A stretch of 64,000 nt of DNA from Polaromonas sp. CG_9.7 (GCF_015752205.1 NZ_JADOVG010000002.1:186001-250000), one strand, 5' to 3'; positions 1-9,234 are shown, numbered from the stretch's first letter. The notes: a model not told the origin generated them from the letters alone. Numbers and translations are program-made.

Positions 1-1198
1 CCTTGGCATGGACCATTCCATCGACCAGCCAGACGCTGGCGCCTGCGGCCGCCATTTCGCGCAGGGCGGCCGGCCGCGCCATGTCGGCCAGCATGTGGTT
101 GGAACGGCGCGGCATGATCAGGTCAACGGCCACACCGCGCCGGGCGGCCAGCGTCAGCGCCATCAGCAACGTGGAATCAGGCACAAAGTAAGGCGTGATC
201 AGCAGGATGCGGCTGCGCGCCGTGAAGCAGCTGGCGATCAGCAACGAATACAGCGTGTCCTCTGCCTGGTCAGGACCGCTGGCAATCAGCTGTGCACCCG
301 CCACGTCGAAGGTCGGCCCGGCCAGCGCGAGTGAGGGTGAGGGCCGAACCTTCTTCACTGCCTGCGTGGCAAAGTCCCAGTCCTGGTCAAAGCGCTGCTG
401 CGCCTGGCGCGCCAGGTCGCCGCGAAAGTCAAAGCTGAGGTCGATCCAGGGCGCTCTTGGCGGCTGGCCGGCCGCGTCGCCAACAAAATATTCCGCTGCC
501 AGGTTGCGCCCGCCGGACCACATGCGATGGCCATCTGCCACCACCATCTTGCGGTGATTGCGCAGGTTGGTGCGGCCGGGCAGCGGCGAGCGAAATGGCG
601 AAACGAACAGCGCCACCTGCACGCCGGCTGCCGACAGCGGCTTCAAGTCGGGCCGTCCACCCAGGTACACGCCAATGCCGTCCACCAGCAGCCGCACCCG
701 CACGCCGCGACGCGCCTGCTGCATCAGCAGGTCGCTGACTTCACGCCCCAGGGCGTCGCGACCGATCAAAAACGTGCAGATGTCCAGCGTTTGCCTGGCC
801 TCCAGCAGCACGCTGCGAAGTGCAGCCAGCGCTTCCTTTCCATTTTGGTGAATGGCCAGCTGCTCGTAGGCCGCAGCGGGCGGCAGGCCCATGGCAGCGG
901 CCAGCTGCTGGAAGCGATACGCCGGCGCATTCAGTGCCGGCATATTGACCGGCAGGGCGGGCGTGTCGCGCAACAGCGGCCCGCGCGTCACCTTGCGGCT
1001 GCCGAACAACAGGTACAGCGGCAGCGCCAAATAAGGCATCAAGGCGAGCGACACCACCCAGGCGATGGCAGCTGACGGATGCCTGCGCTGGCGCCGGGTA
1101 TGCGAGGCGATGACATACACCACCAGGCCCGCCAGCGTCACCAGGCCATGCACCGTCAACCCCCAATGGCTCAGGAATTCATGCAGGCGAGGCATCAT
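1..1198 (-). CDS. cls: Cardiolipin synthase / phospholipase D family protein (3' end outside window)
   Basis: Membrane enzyme that condenses phosphatidylglycerol to cardiolipin, judged by family. The frame opens at the ATG at 1198 (MMPRLHEFLSHWG) and runs off the left edge with no stop, so about 399 residues are present. Two hydrophobic helices at about residues 15-35 and 45-65 form the usual PLDc_N anchor. The first HKD motif reads NHRKMVVADG, and the second begins as VHAK exactly at the window edge, so its last residues cannot be seen. A non-cardiolipin phospholipase D of the same superfamily is the alternative. No partner gene is visible upstream; the phasin gene is divergent. Confidence 0.85.
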   Translation of the reverse strand, partial: MMPRLHEFLSHWGLTVHGLVTLAGLVVYVIASHTRRQRRHPSAAIAWVVSLALMPYLALPLYLLFGSRKVTRGPLLRDTPALPVNMPALNAPAYRFQQLAAAMGLPPAAAYEQLAIHQNGKEALAALRSVLLEARQTLDICTFLIGRDALGREVSDLLMQQARRGVRVRLLVDGIGVYLGGRPDLKPLSAAGVQVALFVSPFRSPLPGRTNLRNHRKMVVADGHRMWSGGRNLAAEYFVGDAAGQPPRAPWIDLSFDFRGDLARQAQQRFDQDWDFATQAVKKVRPSPSLALAGPTFDVAGAQLIASGPDQAEDTLYSLLIASCFTARSRILLITPYFVPDSTLLMALTLAARRGVAVDLIMPRRSNHMLADMARPAALREMAAAGASVWLVDGMVHAK

Positions 1199-1393
1199 GA
1201 AGCCAGCGGCTGGCAGTGCATTCGGCTGGCAACGGTTGGCATGGGTCGAAACGGGCGGGTAGGCATCGAACCACTATATCGTCAACAAGGGGTGGCCATG
1301 GTCATCAAGCCATGCCGAAAAGTGCGAGGGTTTTTACTGTTTACAACTACGAATAAAAAGTGGGCTTGCATTAAATGACATGTAATGGTGTAA

Positions 1394-1407
1394 TTGCTGC
1401 ACTGCAA
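1394..1407 (+). promoter_or_regulatory. Candidate PhaR-type operator upstream of phasin gene
   Basis: The imperfect palindrome TTGCTGCACTGCAA lies 31 bp before the phasin start codon. Known PhaR repressors of PHB-producing bacteria bind TGC-rich, partly palindromic sites upstream of phaP. The match is by motif and position only, and no phaR gene lies in the window. Confidence 0.35.
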
Positions 1408-1437
1408 CATTTTTTAATCTCAACCCAAGGAGCTACC

Positions 1438-1962
1438 ATGAACTTCAACAACGACCAGCTGATCGCCACCCAAAAATCCAACGTCGAAGCCTTTGCCGGA
1501 CTGTCTGAAAAAACATTCGCCAGCTTCGAAAAGCTGATCGAGTTGAACATGGCCGCTTCGAAAGCCATGATCGGCGAGTCCATCAGCCACCTGCAAGCCC
1601 TGACCGAAGTCAAGGACGTCCAGGGTCTGATGTCCCTGCAATCGGACATGGCCAAGCCAATGGCTGAAAAAGCAGCTTCCTACAGCCGCCACCTGTACGA
1701 CATCGTGTCCGGCAGCAGCGCCGATTTCACCAAGGTGTTCGAAGCGGCCAGCGCTGAATCGCAAAAGACCGTCACCGAACTGCTGGAAACCTCGCTGAAG
1801 AATGCACCAGCCGGTTCCGAAGCCGCCGTTGAAGTCATCAAGTCCGCCATGACGGCCGGCAACAATGCTGTTGAAACCGCCCAGAAAAGCGCCAAGCAGG
1901 CTGCGCAAATGGTCGAGTCCAACATGGCCTCGCTGTCCACCGCTGGTCAAAAAGCCGAGTAA
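1438..1962 (+). CDS. phaP: Phasin, polyhydroxyalkanoate granule-associated protein
   Basis: Small amphipathic protein that coats polyhydroxybutyrate granules and limits their size. The 174-residue product is alanine, serine and glutamate rich and almost wholly helical. It has the phasin_2 signature near the N-terminus (NVEAFAGLSEKTFASFEKLIELNM) only as short stretches such as NVEAFAGL and EKLIELN. The start at 1438 is chosen because AAGGAG lies 8 bp upstream and the sequence before it is unlike the family. It is a single-gene unit closed by hairpins at 1978-2034. It implies the organism stores PHB. Length is close to the usual 180-190 residues. Confidence 0.9.
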   Translation: MNFNNDQLIATQKSNVEAFAGLSEKTFASFEKLIELNMAASKAMIGESISHLQALTEVKDVQGLMSLQSDMAKPMAEKAASYSRHLYDIVSGSSADFTKVFEAASAESQKTVTELLETSLKNAPAGSEAAVEVIKSAMTAGNNAVETAQKSAKQAAQMVESNMASLSTAGQKAE

Positions 1963-1977
1963 GCACTGACAAAAAAA

Positions 1978-2034
1978 CCGGGGCTTTCAACGCCCCGGCA
2001 TCAAACTGCGGCACCTTCGGGTGCCGTTTTTTTT
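1978..2034 (+). terminator. Tandem hairpins ending the phasin gene; second is an intrinsic terminator
   Basis: The first hairpin pairs CCGGGGC (1978-1984) with GCCCCGG (1992-1998). It has A7 before it, so it can also terminate minus-strand transcripts. The second pairs CGGCACC (2009-2015) with GGTGCCG (2020-2026) around a TTCG loop and is followed by T8, a textbook rho-independent terminator for phaP. Confidence 0.85.
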
Positions 2035-2103
2035 GGCACGATGGCAGTTTTTAAGGTCCGGTGCGCTGCAAAGCCCTTACGGTCCGGCAAGTGCTCGCGG
2101 ACA

Positions 2104-2604
2104 ATGCACGCCATGACCCAACATTTGACCGCTGCCGCGCCCCTGCCCGAGTTTGAAGAGGAGTTCATCACCGGACTCAAAGCCATCTTCGAAGAAAAAA
2201 TTGTTTTCAACCAGATGCTCGGACTGAAGATCACCTCGCTCAAGGCCGACCGCGTCACCGCCCGCATCGACATGCGGCACGAACTCATCGGCCATCCGGC
2301 CTACAACCGTATTCATGGCGGCGTCATCAGCGCCGGACTGGACGCCATGGGCGGGCTGGCGGTGATGGTGGCCATGGGCGCCCGGCACATGAACGACACG
2401 CCGGAGCAGCGGCTGCAGCGCTTTCACAAGCTCGGCACGATTGATTTGCGCGTCGATTACCTGCGCCCCGGCATTGGTGTGCATTTCGAGTTGCGCGCCG
2501 AAGTGATGCGCCTGGGCTCGCGCGTGGCCAGCACGCGCATGGAATTTTTAGGCGCAGACGGCACGCTGCTCTCGACCGGGGCAGCCGCCTACATCGTTTC
2601 CTGA
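2104..2604 (+). CDS. Hotdog-fold thioesterase, YigI-like
   Basis: Probable acyl-CoA thioesterase of the PaaI/YigI hotdog superfamily. The protein has the family signature RIHGGVISAGLDAMGG around residues 70-85, with HGG lining the active site, and GTIDLRVDYLRPG further on, which is very close to E. coli YigI. Two near starts exist, ATG at 2104 and ATG at 2113; neither has a clear ribosome site, so the first 3 residues are uncertain. It stands alone between the phasin terminator and the convergent cca gene (4 bp from its end). The substrate cannot be read from sequence. Confidence 0.8.
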   Translation: MHAMTQHLTAAAPLPEFEEEFITGLKAIFEEKIVFNQMLGLKITSLKADRVTARIDMRHELIGHPAYNRIHGGVISAGLDAMGGLAVMVAMGARHMNDTPEQRLQRFHKLGTIDLRVDYLRPGIGVHFELRAEVMRLGSRVASTRMEFLGADGTLLSTGAAAYIVS

Positions 2605-2608
2605 GGGC

Positions 2609-3895
2609 TCAGGGCGACGCCGCAAGCGCGGATGCAAAAACCAGGTGCTGGGCGACGGCTTGCACCCGCGCCCGGTGAATCCACTCGCCAATCTTCGGGC
2701 CACTCTGGCCAGCCGCCATGGCCTGGTCGGCGACCTGGTCGGTTGCCACGCTCTGGGCTGCCGCCAGCGCTGCCAGCAGCCGGGGGCGCTGCGGATAGCT
2801 TGATTCCTGCAACCCCAGGCGGCCGCGCGCATCGCATTCGCAAGCCAGCAAGATGTCGGCAAAGCGCTGCGGCTTGCGAAATGCGTCGCAACGCTCCAGC
2901 AAACGCACCATGGCGGCGGGGCTGAAGTCTGCGCTGCGGTGGATGTTGCCATGCTCGCGCGCCACCACGTCGGCAATTTCGCGGCACTCCACGGGTACGC
3001 GCAGGCGCTGGCACACGCCCTTGAGCAATTTGGCGCTGCGCTCCTCGTGGCCGATGTGGCGCGGCAACACGTCGGCTGGCGTTAATCCCTTGCCCAGGTC
3101 GTGGCACAGGCAGGCAAAGCGCACCGGCAGCGGCGCGTCGAGCTGCGCGGCCATGTCCAGCACCATCATCAGGTGAACGCCGGTGTCGATTTCCGGGTGG
3201 TATTCGGCGCGCTGCGGCACGCCCCAGAGCCGGTCCACTTCGGGCAGCAGGTGGCGCAGCGCGCCGCACTCGCGCAGCACCTCGAGCATGCGCGAGGGCG
3301 TGCGCTCCATCAGCCCGCGCGCCAGTTCCTGCCAGACGCGCTCGGGTACCAGCGCATCGACTTCGCCATCGTCCACCATGTCACACATCATCGCCAGCGT
3401 TTCGGACGCGATGGAAAAGTCGGCAAAGCGTGCCGCAAACCGCGCCAGCCGCAAGATGCGCACCGGGTCTTCGCGAAACGCGTCGGTGACATGGCGCAAT
3501 ACTTTGGCCTGCAAGTCGCGCTGGCCGCCGTAGGGATCGACCAGCGCATCAAAATCAGGCTCAAAAGTGCCATTGGCGCTTTGTGAGTGGGCGGGAGCCG
3601 CTATGGAATTGATAGTCAGGTCGCGTCGTGCCAGATCCTGCTCCAGCGTCACATCGGGCGCGGCATGGACGGTAAAGCCCCGGTAGCCGCGCGCGCTGTT
3701 GCGCTCGGTGCGCGCCAATGCATATTCTTCACGCGTCTGTGGATGCAAAAACACCGGAAAGTCTTTGCCAACTGGCAGGAATCCCTGCGCCGTCAGGGCT
3801 TGCGGCGTGGCGCCCACCACCACCCAGTCGTGGTCTTGTACGGGCAGGCCCAGCAATTTGTCGCGCACCGCGCCGCCGACCATGTAGATTTTCAT
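2609..3895 (-). CDS. cca: CCA tRNA nucleotidyltransferase (multifunctional, with HD domain)
   Basis: Adds or repairs the 3' CCA end of tRNAs without a template. The 428-residue protein opens MKIYMVGGAVRD, the glycine-rich GGxVRD nucleotidyltransferase motif, followed by DHDW with the catalytic carboxylates. RRDLTINSIA, the head-domain motif and the ERVWQEL helix follow. A C-terminal HD phosphohydrolase region shows CHDLGKG near residue 265, as in the E. coli-type enzyme with 2'-phosphatase and phosphodiesterase activity (412 residues). Its start 5'-ATGAAAATCTAC at 3895 is the only sensible one. It converges on the thioesterase gene. Confidence 0.95.
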   Translation of the reverse strand: MKIYMVGGAVRDKLLGLPVQDHDWVVVGATPQALTAQGFLPVGKDFPVFLHPQTREEYALARTERNSARGYRGFTVHAAPDVTLEQDLARRDLTINSIAAPAHSQSANGTFEPDFDALVDPYGGQRDLQAKVLRHVTDAFREDPVRILRLARFAARFADFSIASETLAMMCDMVDDGEVDALVPERVWQELARGLMERTPSRMLEVLRECGALRHLLPEVDRLWGVPQRAEYHPEIDTGVHLMMVLDMAAQLDAPLPVRFACLCHDLGKGLTPADVLPRHIGHEERSAKLLKGVCQRLRVPVECREIADVVAREHGNIHRSADFSPAAMVRLLERCDAFRKPQRFADILLACECDARGRLGLQESSYPQRPRLLAALAAAQSVATDQVADQAMAAGQSGPKIGEWIHRARVQAVAQHLVFASALAASP

Positions 3896-4180
3896 TCGGG
3901 CAGTTTAGCGTCGGCACAAGGGCGGCCCTGCTCCGGCACGCGGTTGCCCCGCTGTCCCAAGCGCCAATTTCCTACGGCATTTGTCGAAAATCACCAGCAT
4001 TGGCTGCTCTTTGCTGCGGGGATGCTATCGGTTCCCCGGGCCTCGCCATACCGTGTGGCCGGACTGCTTTTAGGTGGACACCATCGCCATGCTTTTCCCC
4101 AACCCTGAAAATCCCCGTCCCATCTTCCTGACGCACTGCCTGCCGCCTTGCCTGCCGGGCGCCACCAGCCAGGAGTCCGC

Positions 4181-4411
4181 ATGGACCTGCTGAACCTGGT
4201 GCAATGGCCGGCCATGCTGGTCACCGTGGTGGCGGCCTGGTATGTGGCGTCGAGCCACAAAGGCAAGCGCAACTGGGGCTTCTGGCTGTTTCTGGCCAGC
4301 AATGTGTTGTGGATCGTCTGGGGCGTTCACACCGGCGCGCCAGCACTCATCGTGTTGCAGGTCTGCCTGGCGGCAATGAACATTCGCGGGGCCATGAAAG
4401 CGCAGGCTTGA
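4181..4411 (+). CDS. Small two-helix membrane protein of unknown function
   Basis: A 76-residue protein starting MDLLNLVQWPAML, chosen because AGGAG lies 5 bp upstream of ATG 4181. Two hydrophobic segments (about residues 8-24 and 32-52) flank a short positive loop (SSHKGKRNWG), and a third weaker hydrophobic stretch ends before RGAMKAQA. I do not recognise a named family, though the pattern resembles small conserved membrane proteins of Comamonadaceae. It ends 18 bp before the convergent GST gene. Nothing shows its role. Confidence 0.6.
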   Translation: MDLLNLVQWPAMLVTVVAAWYVASSHKGKRNWGFWLFLASNVLWIVWGVHTGAPALIVLQVCLAAMNIRGAMKAQA

Positions 4412-4429
4412 TGCCCGGCGTGCGCCAGG

Positions 4430-5113
4430 TCAGCGTTGCAGCCGGTACGGTTCCTCGAATTCGCGAAAGTCGTTTTCTGCCAGCGCGCCGGCTGTCCAGG
4501 CCTTGACGCCGGGCATGGCGGACAAGCGTTCGATGTAGGCGGCAATGTCGTCGGGCACCGGCAGGGCGTAGGTTTTAAGCCGCATGCAGACCGGCGCGAA
4601 AAAAGCGTCGGCTATGCAGAAGTCGCCAAACAGCATGGGCCCCTCGTGTCCGGCCAGCAGTTCGCGCCACATGGCGACCAGGCGTGCCACGTCGGTGCGC
4701 ACCGCAGGCTTGTCGCGCCAGATCAACGCGCCGGTGTCTGCCAGGTTGGCTTCGATGTTCATCGGGCAGGCGCTGCGCAGGGCGGCAAAGCCGCTGTGCA
4801 TTTCGGCGCAGATGCTGCGCGCCCGCGCCCTGGCTTGAACGGCTTGCGGCCAGAGGTTCTTTTCAGGAAAACGCTCGGCCAGGTATTCGGCAATCGCCAG
4901 CGTGTCCCACACCTTGAACCCGTCGTCGTCCAGCACCGGCACCTTGCCCACCGGGCTGACGGTGCTGATCTGCTTTCTGAAGTCCGAACCTTCGTCAAAC
5001 GAATCGAAGCGGACGAAGATTTCCTCAAACGCAATCTCGGCCTGCGTGAGCAGCACCCAGGGCCGCATCGACCAGGACGAGTAGTTTTTGTTGCCGATGT
5101 AGAGCTTGAGCAT
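4430..5113 (-). CDS. Glutathione S-transferase family protein
   Basis: Cytosolic two-domain GST of 227 residues. The N-terminal thioredoxin-like domain has the NYSSWSMRPW stretch, with a serine in the usual glutathione-activating place, and SPVGKVPVLDDDG with the cis-proline. The helical C-terminal domain follows, with GDFCIADAFFAPV near residue 170. The subgroup resembles the maleylacetoacetate isomerase/zeta-like class in many beta-proteobacteria, but the substrate is not inferable. It is 24 bp upstream of the next minus-strand gene, an NDUFA9-like reductase, so the two may be co-transcribed. Confidence 0.88.
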   Translation of the reverse strand: MLKLYIGNKNYSSWSMRPWVLLTQAEIAFEEIFVRFDSFDEGSDFRKQISTVSPVGKVPVLDDDGFKVWDTLAIAEYLAERFPEKNLWPQAVQARARARSICAEMHSGFAALRSACPMNIEANLADTGALIWRDKPAVRTDVARLVAMWRELLAGHEGPMLFGDFCIADAFFAPVCMRLKTYALPVPDDIAAYIERLSAMPGVKAWTAGALAENDFREFEEPYRLQR

Positions 5114-5137
5114 GGATTTCCCGGTGAAGGCAACGGT

Positions 5138-6094
5138 TCAGAACCGGCCGGAGGTTTTGCGTTTTGCCATCAGGCCGCTGCGCAAACCCCGCGCGCCCAG
5201 ATAGGTCGGGCCAATTGCCGCCAGCGACGCCGGCGTGATGCCCAGCGCCTGCAGTCCGGGCAGTTTGCCGCTGGCGACGTTGTCGGTCTTCATGGCGTCA
5301 AGGTTGTCGCGGCTGAGCACCGGGTCGCCGGGCGCAAGCTCCATGAAAAACGCCTGCACTCGCGCCAGTGCGTTGGGCAGCCCGATCACCGGCCTGCCGT
5401 TGCCCTGGCCGATGCCGGCGTAGCGGCCGGCCAGCTGCACCAGCTGGCGCAGCGTGAACACATCGGGGCCGCAGGCTTCATACACCTGGCCGATGGTGTC
5501 AGTGTCCTGCAGGCACTGCACCACGGCACTGGCCACGTCGCCGACCCACACCGGCTGGAAGCGCGCGTTGCTGCCGGCCAACGGTATCACCGGAAACACC
5601 TGCTGCAGGCTCGCGAAGGTGTTGAGGAACTTGTCGCCCGCACCAAAGATGACGCTGGGGCGCAGCACTGTGACGTCCAGCCCCGAACCGAGCAGGGCGG
5701 CTTCGCCGCGCGCTTTGCTGCGCTGGTACATCGATGCCGATTCGGTGGAAGCGCCCAATGCGCTGATGTGTACCAGCCGCCGCACGCCGGCGGTCTTGCA
5801 GGCGCGCACCAGGTTCAGCGGCCACTGCACATGCACCTTTTGAAATGCGTCTTCCGAGCCGTGCAGGATGGCAATCAGGTTGACCACCGCATCGTGCCCG
5901 GCCACCAGTGCGGCCAGGGCCGCCGCGTCATTGATGTCAATTTCTGCCACGTCCACCAGCGGCAGCAATTGCAGGTGCCGGGCGCTGTCGCGGCGGCGCG
6001 TGGCCACGGTCACGCGGCATTGCATCTGGTTGAGTTTTTCGCAAACCTGGGTACCGACAAAGCCGGTTCCGCCGAAGATCAGAAATTTTTTCAT
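5138..6094 (-). CDS. Atypical short-chain reductase, NDUFA9 / complex I-associated family
   Basis: NAD(P)-binding Rossmann protein of 318 residues opening MKKFLIFGGTGFVGTQVCEKL with a GxxGxxG dinucleotide motif at residues 8-13. The middle has HISALGAS and YQRSKARGEAAL, the YxxxK region of extended SDRs. The C-terminal half matches proteins related to mitochondrial NDUFA9, which bind NADPH without clear catalysis. The start at ATG 6094 is chosen over the longer frame because the extension is not family-like. It probably acts in quinone, lipid or nucleotide-sugar chemistry; its exact role is unknown. Confidence 0.8.
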   Translation of the reverse strand: MKKFLIFGGTGFVGTQVCEKLNQMQCRVTVATRRRDSARHLQLLPLVDVAEIDINDAAALAALVAGHDAVVNLIAILHGSEDAFQKVHVQWPLNLVRACKTAGVRRLVHISALGASTESASMYQRSKARGEAALLGSGLDVTVLRPSVIFGAGDKFLNTFASLQQVFPVIPLAGSNARFQPVWVGDVASAVVQCLQDTDTIGQVYEACGPDVFTLRQLVQLAGRYAGIGQGNGRPVIGLPNALARVQAFFMELAPGDPVLSRDNLDAMKTDNVASGKLPGLQALGITPASLAAIGPTYLGARGLRSGLMAKRKTSGRF

Positions 6095-6247
6095 AGGGCC
6101 TAATTTAGCGTGTTTGCCGTGGTTTTCCCTGAAAACCTTTTCTTTTAGCGCTTCAGGCCTGCAAGTGGCCGACAAACGCGGGCCGATTCGAGTGTTCCGC
6201 CTGAATAACTGCACACCACCACCGGCTGACGCTGCTTGCCGGCGGAC

Positions 6248-6778
6248 TCAAGGCCTGTCCTGGCCGGCAGTTTCATCGACCACCAGCGCTTCGGGTTTTT
6301 CAAGCATCCTGACCAGGCGCGGCATCAGGGCCAACACGGCGAGCGCCAGCAGCGTGCTGAGCACGGCCGTGGACTCGCGCCCCATGCCGGCGGCCACGCC
6401 TATGGCAGCGGTCAGCCAGATGCCGGCGGCCGTCGTCAGGCCCCTGACCTTGTCTTCGTTGTCGCCCTTGAGGATGGTGCCCGCGCCCAAGAAGCCGATG
6501 CCGGCGATGATGCCTTGCATGACGCGGCTGACGGCATCGTCTTCCATGCCCGACTGCTGCGACAGCAGCACGAACAGCGCGGCACCCATGGCCACCAGCA
6601 TGTGGGTGCGCACGCCAGCGGCCTTGCCTTTTTGCTCGCGCTCAATGCCCAGCAAGCCGCCCAGCAGGGCCGCCAGCGTCAGGCGAAGCAAGATGCGGGT
6701 GACCTGCGCGGCATCGGGCAGGTCGGAAAATTCAGAGGCGATGGTTTGAGCCACCTCCTGCCACGTGCCTGAACCCAT
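6248..6778 (-). CDS. MgtC/SapB family membrane protein
   Basis: The 176-residue product holds the MgtC membrane domain: LGGLLGIEREQKGKAAGVRTHML with the conserved ERE and R-T-H residues, then GIIAGIGFLGAGTILK and GLTTAAGIWLTAAIG. About four membrane helices are visible. The C-terminal ACT-like cytoplasmic domain of Salmonella MgtC (230 residues in all) is absent, so this is the short SapB-like form. The family is tied to magnesium limitation and inhibition of F-type ATPase, but a role here is inferred only. A dispersed palindrome (6803-6866) lies just upstream of its start. Confidence 0.88.
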   Translation of the reverse strand: MGSGTWQEVAQTIASEFSDLPDAAQVTRILLRLTLAALLGGLLGIEREQKGKAAGVRTHMLVAMGAALFVLLSQQSGMEDDAVSRVMQGIIAGIGFLGAGTILKGDNEDKVRGLTTAAGIWLTAAIGVAAGMGRESTAVLSTLLALAVLALMPRLVRMLEKPEALVVDETAGQDRP

Positions 6779-6802
6779 GCCAACTCCTTGTCGTCAACTG
6801 TT

Positions 6803-6866
6803 TTATATAAAAAGTGCTTTTTGCGCTTATCTGGCGTGCATAAGGTGCTATTTATTCAATAGCAAT
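6803..6866 (+). repeat. Dispersed palindromic element, copy 1 (intergenic)
   Basis: The core TTGCGCTTATCTGGCGTGC is followed by ATAAGGTGCTAT and the tail ATTCAATAGC, the same order as in the other copies. It is closest to the copy at 59762-59825 read on the minus strand. It lies between the mgtC start and the thioesterase end, and its tail runs to the stop codon of the latter. Confidence 0.75.
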
Positions 6867-7321
6867 CAAGGCTTGGCGATCTTTTGCGGTTTGCCGGCGT
6901 CGTCAATCGCCACGTAGGTCAGGCTGGCTTCGGTGACCTTGTAATAACGGCCCTGCGCCCGGAAACCTTCGGCAAACACCTCGACCTGCACCGTGATCGA
7001 GGTGTTGCCGATGCGCGTCACGGTGGCAAAGAACGACAAGATGTCGCCAACCCGCACCGGCTGCTTGAAGATGAACTGGTTGACGGCCACTGTTGCCATG
7101 CGGCCATCGACATAGCGTGCCGGCAGCACCGCGCCCGCCAGGTCCACTTGCGCCATCACCCAGCCGCCAAAAATGTCGCCGTTGGCATTGCAGTCGCGCG
7201 GCATGGGAATGACCTTGAGCACCAGTTCCTTGTCGGTCGGCAACTGGCCGTGCAGGGCGCGGGTTTCCCGGTCGAGGGTGGCCGCGGTATTGGCCGGCAG
7301 AGCGCTTGATTCGAGGGACAT
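6866..7321 (-). CDS. Acyl-CoA thioesterase, YciA/BACH-type hotdog
   Basis: The 151-residue single-hotdog protein hydrolyses acyl-CoA by family. The motif KVIPMPRDCNANGDIFGGWV near residues 35-55 carries the N-x-x-G-D-I-F-G-G catalytic loop of YciA-like enzymes, and TVAVNQFIFKQPVRVGD follows. The start could be GTG 7327 or ATG 7321; the ATG is taken because the sequence just before it has no better ribosome site. It is divergent from the Atm1-like exporter, 47 bp apart. A dispersed palindrome meets its stop codon. Confidence 0.87.
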   Translation of the reverse strand: MSLESSALPANTAATLDRETRALHGQLPTDKELVLKVIPMPRDCNANGDIFGGWVMAQVDLAGAVLPARYVDGRMATVAVNQFIFKQPVRVGDILSFFATVTRIGNTSITVQVEVFAEGFRAQGRYYKVTEASLTYVAIDDAGKPQKIAKP

Positions 7322-7368
7322 AGGCACAATCTCTGAGGTTTGAAAAATGACTCCAATGATTGTGACTT

Positions 7369-9234
7369 ATGCGCTCCCGAGCTTCCACTGCTGATTCCTA
7401 TCCGGCGCCAGCCGTGGCGACCCCGGGCGCCATGGCCGCGCCCACGCTTGTGCGTTCCGACTGGGCAACGCTGAAAAGGCTTTTTCCCTACCTGTGGGAA
7501 TACAAGTGGCGCGCCATGGCCGCGCTGGCCTTCATGGTCGGCGCCAAGCTGGCCAATGTCGGCGTGCCGCTGCTGCTCAAAGACCTGGTCGATACCCTGA
7601 GTCTCAAGCCTGGCGACGTGCAGGCCGTGCTGGTTGTGCCGATTGCCTTGCTGCTGGCGTACGGACTGCTGCGGCTGTCGACCACGCTGTTCACCGAACT
7701 GCGCGAACTGGTGTTTGCCAAGGCCACCGAAGGCGCGGCGCGGCGCATTTCGCTCGAAGTGTTCCGGCACCTGCATGCGCTCAGCCTGCGCTTTCATCTG
7801 GAGCGGCAAACCGGCGGCATGACACGCGACATCGAGCGCGGCACACGCGGCGTGCATTCGCTGATCTCGTATTCGCTCTACAGCATCATCCCGACGCTGA
7901 TCGAGGTGACGCTGGTGCTCAGCCTGCTGGCGGTCAAGTTCGATGTCTGGTTTGCCGGCATCACCCTGATTGCGCTGGTGTTCTACATCACCTTCACCGT
8001 GCTGGTGACCAACTGGCGCACGCAGTTTCGCAAGACCATGAACGAGCTGGATTCGATGGCCAGCAGCCGTGCCATGGACTCGCTCCTGAATTACGAAACC
8101 GTCAAGTATTTCAACAACGAAGAGTTCGAAGCCAGGCGCTACGACGAAAACCTGGTGCGCTACCGCGCCGCCGCCATCACCAGCCAGCGCACGCTGAGCA
8201 TGCTCAACGCCGGCCAGCAGCTGATCATTGCGTTTGGCCTGGTGGCGATGCTCTGGCGCGCCACGCAGGGCGTGGTCGATGGCCGCATGACGCTGGGCGA
8301 CCTGGTGATGGTCAACGCCTTCATGATCCAGCTCTACATTCCGCTGGGTTTCCTGGGCGTGATTTACCGCGAGATCAAGCAAAGCCTGACCGATCTGGAA
8401 AAGATGTTCACGCTGATGGAGCGCGAACGTGAAATTGCCGACGAGCCGGGCGCGCAGCCGCTGCACATAGAGGCCACACCGGCCGTGCGGTTTGAAAACG
8501 TCAGCTTCGCCTACAGCCCGGCGCGGCCGATTTTGCACAACGTGAGCTTTGAAATTCCGCCCGGCAAGACCGTGGCCGTGGTCGGGTCGTCAGGTGCCGG
8601 CAAGTCCACGCTGGCGCGGCTGCTGTACCGCTTTTACGACGTGCAGCAGGGCTGCATCACGATTGCCGGCCAGGACATCAAGCAGGTCACGCAGGCCAGC
8701 GTGCGCCAGGCGATCGGCATCGTGCCGCAGGACACGGTGCTGTTCAACGACACGGTCGAATACAACATCGCCTATGGCAAACCCGGCGCGACGCACGAAG
8801 AGGTCGAGCAAGCCGCCAGGGCTGCGCGCATCCACGATTTCATCGTCTCGACGCCGACGGGCTACCAGACGATGGTCGGCGAGCGCGGCCTGAAGCTGTC
8901 GGGCGGTGAAAAGCAGCGCGTGGCGATTGCCCGCACGCTGCTGAAAAACCCGCCGGTGGTGATTTTTGACGAGGCCACGTCAGCGCTGGACTCGGCCAAC
9001 GAGCGCGCCATCCAGAGTGAATTGCGCACCGCCGCGCAGAACAAGACCACGCTGGTGATTGCACACCGGCTGTCCACTGTGGTCGATGCGCATGAAATCC
9101 TGGTGATGGATGCCGGCCGCATCGTCGAGCGAGGCAGCCACACCGCCTTGCTGACAGCGAATGGCCGATATGCCGACATGTGGGCCATGCAGCAGCAGGC
9201 CAGCGAACGAATTCTGGATGAAATCGGCGTCTAG
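7369..9234 (+). CDS. ABC exporter of the Atm1/HMT heavy-metal and Fe-S related type
   Basis: A 621-residue half-transporter with an N-terminal six-helix membrane domain (about residues 40-340) and a C-terminal ATPase. The TMD has the Atm1 hallmark NYETVKYFNNEEFEARRY. The ATPase has Walker A GSSGAGKST near residue 405, signature LSGGEKQRVAI near 509 and Walker B VVIFDEATSALD. Mitochondrial Atm1 and bacterial relatives export glutathione-linked sulfur or metal species; that substrate is inferred here. It acts as a homodimer in the inner membrane. It is followed by a LysR gene transcribed the same way after 118 bp. Confidence 0.88.
   Translation: MRSRASTADSYPAPAVATPGAMAAPTLVRSDWATLKRLFPYLWEYKWRAMAALAFMVGAKLANVGVPLLLKDLVDTLSLKPGDVQAVLVVPIALLLAYGLLRLSTTLFTELRELVFAKATEGAARRISLEVFRHLHALSLRFHLERQTGGMTRDIERGTRGVHSLISYSLYSIIPTLIEVTLVLSLLAVKFDVWFAGITLIALVFYITFTVLVTNWRTQFRKTMNELDSMASSRAMDSLLNYETVKYFNNEEFEARRYDENLVRYRAAAITSQRTLSMLNAGQQLIIAFGLVAMLWRATQGVVDGRMTLGDLVMVNAFMIQLYIPLGFLGVIYREIKQSLTDLEKMFTLMEREREIADEPGAQPLHIEATPAVRFENVSFAYSPARPILHNVSFEIPPGKTVAVVGSSGAGKSTLARLLYRFYDVQQGCITIAGQDIKQVTQASVRQAIGIVPQDTVLFNDTVEYNIAYGKPGATHEEVEQAARAARIHDFIVSTPTGYQTMVGERGLKLSGGEKQRVAIARTLLKNPPVVIFDEATSALDSANERAIQSELRTAAQNKTTLVIAHRLSTVVDAHEILVMDAGRIVERGSHTALLTANGRYADMWAMQQQASERILDEIGV

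Noticed and set aside
4436..6103. A 555-codon open frame on the plus strand
   Set aside because: It is antisense to the GST and NDUFA9-like genes and is rich in His, Gln, Arg and Gly, typical of shadow frames.
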